Assembly (NCBI GenBank): GCA_001661245.1
Contig: KV454017.1
Coordinates: 305,927 to 360,881 of the forward strand
Direction: 5' to 3'
Length of the DNA: 54,955 bases
Source: Pachysolen tannophilus NRRL Y-2460
Taxonomy: Eukaryota; Ascomycota; Pichiomycetes; Alaninales; Pachysolenaceae
Shown piece after piece: positions 37,272-47,000 of this stretch. The notes under the pieces were generated by a model. That model had not been told where the DNA came from. It worked only from the letters and a program-made list of their open reading frames with translations, and did not search any database. Positions within the stretch are counted from its first letter, which is position 1, and each line of letters opens with the position of its first letter. The position numbers and the translations under genes are program-made.

Positions 37272-39887
37272 ATGTCTCAAAGATCTTCAAGTTCGAGTTC
37301 TCTGAAACACCAAATGCTGCTGCCGCTGGCGCATCAACAACAACAGCAACATCAACAGGTAGTTGGACAATACATTATTGGGCCCGAAATAGGTAAAGGT
37401 TCATTTGCTAATGTTTATAAAGGTTATGATAAATATACAAATCAAACAGTGGCAATAAAATCTGTTTTTAGATCAAAATTGAAGAATAAAAAATTATTGG
37501 AAAATTTGGAAGTTGAGATTTCTATATTGAAGACTTTGCAACATCCACATATCGTACTGCTATTGGATTGCCAACAGACTCAACAACATTTCCATTTATT
37601 TATGGAATATTGTTCATTGGGTGATTTAAGCTATTTTATAAGGAAAAGAGATCAATTGGTAAAGACTCATCCATTAATTAATTCTATCTTAGAAAGATAT
37701 CCATCACCGGTTAATAGTCATGGTTTAAATAAGATACTTGTGATAAATTTTTTGAAACAGTTAGCGTCTGCACTAGAATTTTTAAGAGATCAAAATTTAG
37801 TTCATAGAGATATTAAACCTCAAAACTTGTTATTAAGTTATCCACTACATTCTAAAAAAGAGTTTTCAGATAAACATTATGTTGGTATGTGGGAATTACC
37901 AATTTTAAAGATTGCGGATTTTGGATTTGCTAGAATTTTACCAAATACCTCATTACTGGAAACCTTGTGTGGATCTCCGTTATATATGGCTCCAGAGATA
38001 TTAAGGTATGAAAAATATAATGCTAAGGCTGATTTATGGTCTGTTGGGGCTGTCTTGTATGAAATGGCAGTTGGTCATCCTCCATTTAAAGCTTCAAATC
38101 ATGTTGAATTATTGAGAAAAATTGAAAGAACAAAAGATAAAATTGTTTTCCCACAATCTGCTCAAGTGTCAGAAGATGTTATTCGATTAATTTGTGGTTT
38201 GCTAAAATGTAATCCAACTGAAAGAATGGGATTTCAAGAATTTTTCCAAGATTCTTTAATCTTATCAGATCTAAGAAGTAGTGAGGAGCCATTGGATGGA
38301 ACTAATTTAGACGAAAATTTATTTATCAGTGAATATTTACCAAATAATAATCATAGTCAACAGCATAATCTTGTTCAACGTGGTTCTAAGAAACTGCAAA
38401 GTTCATCATCTAATTCTTCAAATAACAATATAGATCTGATAAAAGAAGAAAAAAGTTTATCTCCAGGTGATTCTTTACTAATCACTCTGAGTAGGAATAC
38501 AGCTACAAAATCTCACGAAGAGATTAAAAGTTTCCTGGAAGATAAGATACCGTCTGGTGAGGATTTTACGAATTCTATTACAAGTAAGGCTAAGAACAAT
38601 AATATTAATAATCAGAAAGATGATATAGTAGTTGAAAGAGATTATGTTGTAGTTGAGAAAAGAACCGTGGAAGTAAATGCTTTAGCTGATGAATTGCGCC
38701 ATGCTGGTAACGCTGGTAAAGTTAATGCTAATCATAATCAAAGTTATGCTTTAGACAGCCATAGTCGTAGTGGTAGTGGTGGTGCTAGTGGTAATGCCGG
38801 TGATGTAACAAATGGTGCTGGTAGTAGCCATAATAAGTCAAATGCAATTGCCATACAATCACCAACGAATTTGATCCGTCGGTATTCATCTTCATCTAGG
38901 TCTTCTTCAGGTACATCAAATAGGAGACCAAGTTTCAATGAAAGAAGAGTTTCTATATCAATTAGCCCAACTAATGCCCTAACGAAAGCTTTAGGTGCTG
39001 CTTCAACAAGATTGTTTGGTGGCCAAATAAGTTCTCCTTATGTTATTGAAAATGCTAATGTTGCAAATAGCACCAATAATCAGAGTAATATTAATAACAA
39101 ACAATTAGCTGCGTCATCGTCTTTTTTCGTTAACAAGGAAGACTTAGAAATTATATCTTCATTGGAATCATTGGCTACAAAAGCTCATGCAATATCGTTG
39201 TTTGCAGAAGTTAAATTTTCGCAATTGTTACCATTACCTCCATCTTCATCTGACTCTGCTGTTACCGACAGCGATTCGAAGACTTATTTGCCTCCATCAA
39301 TGATAAAGACTATATGTGAAGAAGGAGTTGTGCTTTATGTTAAAGCTTTATCTTTGTTATCAAAGGCCATGGATTTAGCAAGTCAATGGTGGGGTAAAAA
39401 CAATAATAAGCAGCTTAATCCAAGATTAATTGAATTAGTTGAATGGATTAGAGAGAGGTTCAATTCAGCTTTAGAAAAAGCGGAATTTTTGAGATCAAAA
39501 TTAAATGAATCAAACAAAGCTTTGAATATTAATTCTATTTCATTATCAAGTCAAATCCAAATTATTCCTGAAAAATTAATATTCACTAGAGCCTTAGAAA
39601 TTGCTAGGAAAGCTGCCGAAGATGAGGCGAAACAAATCGATTTGCAAAACTGTGAATTGTCATATTCCACTTCTATATGGATGTTAGAAGCGATATTGGA
39701 CCAAGACAGTAATGATGAAGATGTCGTGATCTTAGATGACGATGACAAATCTCAGGTTGAGAGATACATTGTCACTATAGGGAACAGATTGAATGTATTG
39801 AGAAAAAAGTTGGATCAATTGGAAGAAAATAGTAGTAACAGTGTTGATAATAAGGTGAATAGGGAGTTTGAAGAAGTGGATGGATGA
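37272..39887 (+). CDS. ATG1: Autophagy initiating kinase Atg1
   Basis: Ser/Thr kinase that starts autophagy with Atg13 and Atg17. The kinase domain (about 34-330) has IGPEIGKGSFANVYKG, VAIK with Lys63, LVHRDIKPQNLLL with HRD at 178-180, DFGFAR at 216-221, and activation-loop Thr231 in ETLCGSPLYMAPEIL. The Atg8-interacting motif YVVV is at 458-461, followed by VEKRTVEVNALADEL as in S. cerevisiae. NALTKALGAASTRLFGG and the C-terminal tandem MIT domains (about 630-860: EEGVVLYVKALSLLSKAMDL, NCELSYSTSIWMLEA) bind Atg13. Length is 871 (S. cerevisiae 897). Codons 96 and 229 are CTG at positions that are Ala in most fungal Atg1 (HPHIVALIDC, SLAETLCGSP). Gene order MND1-GTS1-ATG1 is conserved with S. 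cerevisiae. Confidence 0.98.
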   Translation: MSQRSSSSSSLKHQMLLPLAHQQQQQHQQVVGQYIIGPEIGKGSFANVYKGYDKYTNQTVAIKSVFRSKLKNKKLLENLEVEISILKTLQHPHIVLLLDCQQTQQHFHLFMEYCSLGDLSYFIRKRDQLVKTHPLINSILERYPSPVNSHGLNKILVINFLKQLASALEFLRDQNLVHRDIKPQNLLLSYPLHSKKEFSDKHYVGMWELPILKIADFGFARILPNTSLLETLCGSPLYMAPEILRYEKYNAKADLWSVGAVLYEMAVGHPPFKASNHVELLRKIERTKDKIVFPQSAQVSEDVIRLICGLLKCNPTERMGFQEFFQDSLILSDLRSSEEPLDGTNLDENLFISEYLPNNNHSQQHNLVQRGSKKLQSSSSNSSNNNIDLIKEEKSLSPGDSLLITLSRNTATKSHEEIKSFLEDKIPSGEDFTNSITSKAKNNNINNQKDDIVVERDYVVVEKRTVEVNALADELRHAGNAGKVNANHNQSYALDSHSRSGSGGASGNAGDVTNGAGSSHNKSNAIAIQSPTNLIRRYSSSSRSSSGTSNRRPSFNERRVSISISPTNALTKALGAASTRLFGGQISSPYVIENANVANSTNNQSNINNKQLAASSSFFVNKEDLEIISSLESLATKAHAISLFAEVKFSQLLPLPPSSSDSAVTDSDSKTYLPPSMIKTICEEGVVLYVKALSLLSKAMDLASQWWGKNNNKQLNPRLIELVEWIRERFNSALEKAEFLRSKLNESNKALNINSISLSSQIQIIPEKLIFTRALEIARKAAEDEAKQIDLQNCELSYSTSIWMLEAILDQDSNDEDVVILDDDDKSQVERYIVTIGNRLNVLRKKLDQLEENSSNSVDNKVNREFEEVDG

Positions 39888-40491
39888 AGGGTTGAACAGG
39901 CTCGCCTTTTTTGGAAAGGTTTTTTTTTTTATATATATATTTTACACATCACTATATGGGTTTTAATTTTTTTTTTTTTTTAGGTTTTAACATTAGCAAT
40001 TTGAGATATGAGGGTTATTGTTACTTTTTACTGGTTTTGTTAGGGCGTGCTTGGTTTTAGTTGTTATACAAAGATTCATCCTTAATATTTTGGAATCATA
40101 TTTCGTTGTCTGGATTATCATTCTAGACAGTTTTTTTTTTCTGTTGAAATAATTGTTTATTTTTAACTTGTTTTATATTAATCATAAATTGAAAAAAAAT
40201 GAAAAATTTATATTTAAACTAAACATCTGATTAGTTTTGAATATTTTAAAATAGAGTAAGTTATAGCGTAAGGTTACTACCTTTTTCAAGAAATTCTTGT
40301 TCTAAAATTTAAACTTGAAGAATAAATGCTACGATTTTAATAAGAAAGTGTAGTTACGAAAATTATTAGTTAAAAGCAACCATATTTTATTAAAATATTA
40401 AGTAAAATGCAATTATTAATATTTGAAAACCACCTTAAAACCATAAAAAACCTGAAAATAGAATCCGAAAATTAGTATCATATCTGCTATT
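39888..40491. other. Intergenic between convergent ATG1 and NOP53
   Basis: 604 bases of terminator-type AT-rich sequence with T runs at about 39921-39932, 39967-39981 and 40132-40140. No gene seen. Confidence 0.55.
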
Positions 40492-41756
40492 TTATTTGAA
40501 GTCTTTGTATGTCCATTTTTCTGTAATTTTTGGAGAATATTTCCTTTTTTTAATAACCGGTCTTCTAGATTCAATCATACCTTTATTTTGAAGTTTCATC
40601 ATTTCATCGTATAACAAATTTCCTTCCGGTTTCAATTTTCTTAATGAGTCTGATAATTCGTCTGATAATTTAACTTCTAATTGTTCATTAATGTTATCAT
40701 ACTTGAATAGTCTTTTCTTTCTACGTGTATTTTTAGAACTTGGTTCTTCAACAATTTTAGATTTTTGTTCTTGCTTTTGCTTTTGTTTTTCCAAAACTTC
40801 CTTCTCAAATTGATCTATTTTTTCTAATTCTTTAACTTGAGCTTTTAACGATTTTAATTGATTTTCCAACTCCAACCTTTGCTTGTTTCTTTTCTGTTTA
40901 TTTCTTTGAGCTTTTGTTTTCTGCTTATTAACAACTGGTGGATTAATCGACAATGACGACTTTTCATTTAAAGTTGTTTCAATTTCATTTATTTCATCCT
41001 CGTCTTCTTGTTCAGCTTCACTATCTGAAAGTTCCTGATTATCATCAATAGTTTTAATCAACTCTTGAATTCTTTCTTTTTCCTTTTCTAATGCAACTCT
41101 CTTATCTTCATTTTCCTTTTCTTTTAAATATTCTTTATTGATTAACCCTTCCCAACTTTGTAAAGATGGATTATACGATTTACCCTCATGCGGAATAATT
41201 TCAGTTTCTTTAACAGAAATAGGTTTTTCTTGTAAAGTTAATGGTGGTTTAGAAGCCTTTGTCCAACTTTTAGAACTAAATTTTTTTGAATCTTTATTTG
41301 CTTTAATACCATTATCGCCCCAAACGTCATAAGCTTTTGTATTAATAATTCCATTTCTTTCTAATTCAGTCTTTGCCTGAGTCTCTCCTTGAACTCTCCC
41401 AGCGGTCTTCATCAATCTGTGAACTTCTTTCTTAGAAACACCTTCAATTTTTTTTTCCTTTCATTACGCTCAACTTTTAAAGCTGGTGCCTTCGATCTTT
41501 GAGATAAAATTTCCAGAGATTTCAAAACTTTAACATCTCTACCTAATTTCTTCGACACTATATCATCACCCGTTGTGTCAATAGTGAATAACTCACCATG
41601 TTCTAATTCATCGATATTCTCAGTACCCAATTGTCTCAAGTCTTCTCTCTTGGCTTCAATTGCTTCTTCAATATCATCTATATCTATGTTTTTTCTCCAG
41701 GCCTTCTTCCCCTTACGAGAAGGCTGCTGTCTTTGCTGAGGTCTATCTACTTCCAT
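40492..41756 (-). CDS. NOP53: Ribosome biogenesis factor Nop53, with one apparent frameshift
   Basis: Nop53 recruits the Mtr4-exosome to the pre-60S particle for 7S pre-rRNA processing. The N-terminal frame (start ATG 41756) reads PSRKGKKAWRKNIDIDDIEE and LFTIDTTGDD, typical of Nop53. The rest (KKEVHRLMKTAGRVQGE, NTKAYDVWGDN, Lys/Glu-rich coiled coil, ending KITEKWTYKDFK) lies in another frame. The switch falls at a run of nine A residues (minus strand; T run at 41448-41456). One extra base there gives ERKKKIEGVSKKEVHRLM without a break and a 421-residue protein (S. cerevisiae 455). As Nop53 is essential or nearly so in S. cerevisiae, a homopolymer sequencing error is more likely than a real mutation. 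Two ORFs overlap by only four bases at 41412-41415. Confidence 0.93.
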
Positions 41757-42144
41757 TCTGATGCCCAAGCCGATACACTGTATAATAATATCTCTAAACT
41801 TAATCAATAAATAATATCTATTCTTTTAAAAGCATCTGGAAAATTTTTCTAAAATTTTTCTTAAAAAGAAAAAAAAAATTTTTTATGTGAAAAATTTCTA
41901 TTTTTTTTTTTAACCAGTAAAAGAAATTGGAACAACTTCAGCCTAATTTTCCACCTAAATACATTAACTTTTGGCGGGCGCTTTAGGCGGAAATTAGGCG
42001 GACACCGGGGAAGGAAGAGAACTAGTTGGTTGGTTTAGGTGTCAGAGTTGATGGAAAGATCAACGATGTTATATAATGCTATGACATATGATGCTACGAG
42101 ACTAAATGTTTGAAGTTTGAAGTTTAATATTTGGCTATATATTT
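41757..42144. other. Intergenic, NOP53 promoter and 3' side of the dioxygenase gene
   Basis: 388 bases, no gene. It has T/A runs, and a GC-rich cluster GGCGGGCG, then two AGGCGGA copies, at 41973-42002, 217-245 bases upstream of NOP53. Confidence 0.55.
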
Positions 42145-43407
42145 CTAGTCTAAGGACAATCCCAATGCTTGACGTTGGGATTTGGAATTTGGGTCGTAGA
42201 ATGGAATTTCTGCTAATGAGGTCACTCTGGTTCCATGTCTTGGTTCTTTACCTTCGTAATCCCAAGATGCTGAATGTTGAGAAATTCTGTTATCCCAAAG
42301 AGCTGAGGTACCCAAACCAGGTTTTGAAGATTTCCAATTAAATCTGACTTGAATATCCAAATTTCTTTCGTAAACACTGTACAAGAATTCTAGGATAATT
42401 TTACTTTCTTCTGGTTCCAAGCCAACAATATACTGAGTATGACCTCTATTAACATATAAGGATTTCCAACCTGTAGCAGGATGAGTTCTAACAAGTGGAT
42501 GTTTTCTCAAGACTTTTTTCCCGCCGCTGAAGGGATCATTACGATCAAGATAATTATGCAAAGAAGCATGAACAGCTTCTTTACCTTCCAAAAATTTTTG
42601 TAAAGCTGGAGAAAGCTTATCAAATGCTGCATAACCAGAAACCCAACTTGTATCACCTCCAACATCTGGGATTGCATCAAGATGAAGATGCGTAATACCA
42701 GCTGGCTGGAATTCGTGTGGAAGATCGGTATGCCATTTTGCAGTGCCCACTTTCCCACCATTTTTAAAATTGATCTTAACTCCATTGGCTCTGGCAAGAT
42801 CTGGCCAAATAACAGTAGTACCATTTAGAGGTGTACCATCACCATTTTTCAACCCAGGAACTCTAGGCAGTTGAGCATGAACTTCTACATTCCCCCAATA
42901 TTTGCCCAATTCTAACTGTTTTTGAGGAGATAGATCTTGATCTCTAAAGAAAACAACTACTCTCTCTGCAATCAACAAAGCCAACTCATCTTTTTGCTGA
43001 TCAGTTAAATCAGACAATTGTAATCCAACAATTTCTGTCCCAATATGTTTAGTTAGATCTTTAACTTCCTTAGCAGCACTAAATAATGACTTCTTTTGAG
43101 GATCAGCATTTTTACCTCTGTCGGTAAATGGAACTTCTTGACTCCTAATTGCCTCAACTTCATCAACATAAACAGGAATGTTTTCAGCAGAAGGAATATA
43201 AGGATAACCTTTACTTAAATCAATCCCATATTTCTCAAATCTAGCACGAGTGGTATCAGGAAGCTTTAGTTGAATATTTTTTTTCAGATTGAATTTCAAA
43301 GCATTGACCTCATGAACAATTTTGTCAAGATCGTCAACAGCATTTTCGTGACTGTTTTCTTTCAGTTTAGTTGAAGTAGTTGAAGATAGAGTAGCAATTG
43401 GTGACAT
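42145..43407 (-). CDS. TauD/TfdA-type 2-oxoglutarate dioxygenase (JLP1-like)
   Basis: Fe(II)/2-oxoglutarate-dependent dioxygenase of the TauD family. The S. cerevisiae member Jlp1 splits sulfonates and alkyl sulfates to release sulfite for growth. In 420 residues the iron ligands appear as His226 and Asp228 in KWHTDLPHEFQPAG and the distal His378 in WDNRISQHSA; Arg394 in RHGTRVT is the likely 2-oxoglutarate partner. IGTEIVGLQLSDLTDQQKDE and ERVVVFFRDQDLSPQKQLEL are the usual N-terminal family blocks. VHAQLPRVPGLKNGDG and TVIWPD point to a fungal subgroup related to, but perhaps not the same as, Jlp1, so the substrate is left open. A CTGTGG core (Met31/32-like) lies about 175 bases upstream (43581-43586). 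Confidence 0.88.
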   Translation of the reverse strand: MSPIATLSSTTSTKLKENSHENAVDDLDKIVHEVNALKFNLKKNIQLKLPDTTRARFEKYGIDLSKGYPYIPSAENIPVYVDEVEAIRSQEVPFTDRGKNADPQKKSLFSAAKEVKDLTKHIGTEIVGLQLSDLTDQQKDELALLIAERVVVFFRDQDLSPQKQLELGKYWGNVEVHAQLPRVPGLKNGDGTPLNGTTVIWPDLARANGVKINFKNGGKVGTAKWHTDLPHEFQPAGITHLHLDAIPDVGGDTSWVSGYAAFDKLSPALQKFLEGKEAVHASLHNYLDRNDPFSGGKKVLRKHPLVRTHPATGWKSLYVNRGHTQYIVGLEPEESKIILEFLYSVYERNLDIQVRFNWKSSKPGLGTSALWDNRISQHSASWDYEGKEPRHGTRVTSLAEIPFYDPNSKSQRQALGLSLD

Positions 43408-44067
43408 CTAAAATGCAAAGCAAAATATCAAAAAAAAATGATCGTAAAAGTTTGCGTTGAAGTTATCTTTTCTCCAACGTTTAATACACATATATATATA
43501 TTTATATCAATAGATATATGAACACTTTGCTTAGAAATCAATTTTACCAATTACAATCCACAATTCTACAAAATTTAGTACTGTGGCAGAAACTATTGAA
43601 GGACAATTACTTTCTTCTAAAGAAACCACCTACAACATAGGTCTTTTCAATTGCCAAAAGAAAATGTGGAACTTTTCCTCTTGATGTGAAAGCTGTGTAC
43701 GAAGACGATGCAAAAAAATGTGTAAAAATATGCATCATGCAGCTGATTAGAACTAATTTTGCAGACACGCTGATAAGAAACTACTGAGGCCATTGTGATT
43801 TAAATAATCATAGAGTAATTGTTAGAGGAGCTAGAGCAGTTTTTATAGACACTAATAGATAAACCATATATTTCGATTACTTGATTTTTGATTTATGCAA
43901 CAAGTATATCTTTTACTTCGAAATAATGAAAACGAATGATCGTAATGATAAAATATAATAAAACAAAAGATGAAAAATAAAATAAAATAAAATGAAAAAA
44001 ATGAAATAATAAAACTAACCTTACACCACCCTGAGTATAAACTAATGATTAAACCACAATTATTGAT
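43408..44067. other. Intergenic, dioxygenase promoter
   Basis: 660 bases without a convincing gene. It holds TA repeats near 43489-43520, the CTGTGG core at 43581-43586 and AAAAT repeats near 43976-44003. A 40-codon frame (43518-43640, +) has no supporting features. Confidence 0.5.
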
Positions 44068-47000
44068 TCATTTATTGGTACTGTTAGTACTGCTACTGTT
44101 ATGCTTCAATAACCCTATAGTGATCGAATTGCTCCTGTGAGCCCCCTTTTTATTAATATTATTTTTGTTATGCTTATCCAAGACACCAGAATTTTTTTGT
44201 TTATCTTCTCCTTCATTGTAATGTACAGCTTTTTGGAAAGGAATCATTGCACGATCTTTATTATAGTGGTTTTGAAATAATCTTGGATCGTATTCTAAAA
44301 CATCTTTTCCAAGAACCAAATGAGATGAAACGTCAGATTTTAGTACTTTGGGTAAAGATTTGATTGTAGGTGATACACCGCTTTCCAAAAATTTAATACT
44401 ATTATTGTTTAGCTGAATAGTTTCAACAGATTGACTAGATTGTAATAACGATGACGCTTTAGTTGAAAGTGGACCTTTCTCTTCTAACATAGTTTGTGTA
44501 CCATCTCTGTTGCCATTATTAGTAGTGATGTTCAAGTTTGAATTTGCCCTTGCAATCGACCTCATATTACTGCCGCTTGCACTGGATCCGGAAGACAATT
44601 CTGGTATTTTCTGCTGAAATTCCAAAGGCAAGTCAAAAGATACAGTCGAAGAAGAATTTGTTATTATAAAATTTTTATCGTCCTCATCATCAACATCATT
44701 GTTCAGTTTTGCATGTGCCAAAGACCGGATAGTTGGGATATTTGATTCGTACGACTTGACCCTTTTTGAAATTTGTGGTTTAAAAAGAGGTAAATCTCGT
44801 TTTGGACCAAATGCAAATGTTAATTCTGCATCATCATCCTCCTCTTCTTCATCTTCAATCTCAGCTTCATCCCCAGTAGAACTAAAATTACTATCGGTAT
44901 TTGTTGCACTTATTGGATTTTCTTTTAAGTTTTTCTCATCGCTGGATTCGTCTCCTTCACTATCTTCAAGTTCAAAAAAACTTTTATCAGATTTCGAAGT
45001 GCTCCTATTGCCTTTATCCTTATATTTGCTTACAGTTTCTGAAGAGCTCGATGATGATGATGAGCATGTTGAATAAGAAGAATAGCTAAACTGAGACGAC
45101 CGCCTAACCTCTTGTTTTTTAGCATGATTATTATTGTTATTTTCATCAGCATATATGAAATCGGGTCCATCTGTAATATCTATATCTGCAATCTCATCGT
45201 TATCTGATGTTTTAGCTTTTGGATCAATATCATTTTGATTTTTGGATTCATTGTCTTTAATAGAAGATTTATACTTCAAAGGAACAAAATTTGAAAAATC
45301 AATAACTTCGTGATCATCAAAACTTCCCAAAGAAGCAAAACTTGTATTGGAAGGTATATTAACTTTCAGTTTATTCAACGAGGAAAAAGCTAAAGATGGA
45401 TCACAGCTACCGAGACTACCAATATCCGTACTATTTTGATGACTTTTTATGTTATCCACAATAAAAGAGTTATCATCACTGTTTGAAAGCAGGTCTCCAG
45501 AAGGTGTCAAAGAATCGCTAATACTTTCTCTCATGTCATCGTTCTTCTTAATAATTCCTGTTAATGCATTTGATGCAGAAGTTTGTTTGCTGTCAGTATT
45601 AAATGATCCTTGAGCACTTTTTCTTGTTTCAACTAAACCTGCTGAACCAGATGAAAGATTTCTTGAATGATGACGACCATTTTGATTGTTATTGATAACA
45701 TTACTGTTATTAGCAGCACTCATAGCTGCTGACAAGGAAAGCAAATGATGTCTTTGCTGCTGCTGTTGAAATTCTGCGGAAGGAGAAGCTGCCGTTGATC
45801 TTAAAGATTCAGATAAAATTAAAGTGTTATTACTTGAATCATTACTATTATTGGGAACTATGTTTTTAGCAGTTACTCCAACTCCATCCGCTGTACCAAT
45901 ACTAATGCTGTTTAATTGATGATTTAATGAACGATCAGAATCGCTAGAATTGACAGAATTATTGCTATTACTATAACTGTTGTTACTATTACGGAACCCA
46001 AACTTAAATGCGTTCGCCAATTTTTTCTTTATTTTATTTCCGATACCAATAACAGCATCGTCAACTTCTTCATTAGAAATATCAATTTTAACAACATTCT
46101 CAGTTGTGTATTTCTTTGAATCCTTTCGCGATAATCCTTCCAAGAAAAAGTCCATTTTCTTTATTTGAGGAATATCGATTCTCAAATCTTGATCTTTAAT
46201 TAATAATTTTGACAACAAATCTTTTGCAGATTCGAAATCGTTATCCGAGACTGATTCATAACCTGGCACTGACGATTTTGGAGGAATTTTCAAAGAATCA
46301 TTATTGATGGCTTCAAAAAGGCCAAATTCTGTATCTGAATTGAAGGGTAGTTTCCCAAATAATAAACAAAATAATGTGACACCTAATGCCCAAATATCTA
46401 TCTTATGCGTGATTTTCTTGCTATTTTCTAAAAAATTTGTAAAATTTTCCGTTTGACATAATTCAGGCGCCAAGAAAGCTGGAGTTCCTGCTGTTTTACA
46501 TAACTCTAATTCATTATTGAAATTATTGTCATCCAAAGAAGAAGCAAATGACACTCCAAAATCTGAAATCTTGACAACATCATCTGCAGAAACTAATAAA
46601 TTGGCTGGTTTTATATCACGATGAATTATCCCTTGATAATGTAAATATTCTAAACCTAGTACAACATCTCTAAATATTTTTTTTGCTTCATGAAATTTCA
46701 ATACAGGTTTGAAATCTCCAATGGTTTCATCATATTCTTGCCATCTAATTTCACCTTTCTCTAAATATTCCAAGACTAAATAAATTTTTCTCGATTTAAC
46801 GTCATCTAATACTTCAATTAATTTAACAACATGAGGATGATCACATTTTTTCATAATTGCAATCTCTCTTTTTATCTTATCTTCTTGAGTTGAGCCCGGG
46901 ACCGCTAATTTTCCCAATTTCGGCTTTGTTTTTCTATCAACAATCTTAATAGCAACAAGTCTATCTGATAACATATCTTTTGCCAATTTTACTTTCCCAT

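Noticed and set aside
37272-39887. CUG-Ser (Candida-type) code as the reading for this genome
   Set aside because: Ser would be acceptable at ATG1 codon 229 but is not expected at codon 96 or in the ELO LKGK position; Ala fits all of them. A genome-wide count is still needed.
43518-43640. 40-codon ORF upstream of the dioxygenase gene
   Set aside because: No recognisable family, weak context, and inside a probable promoter.
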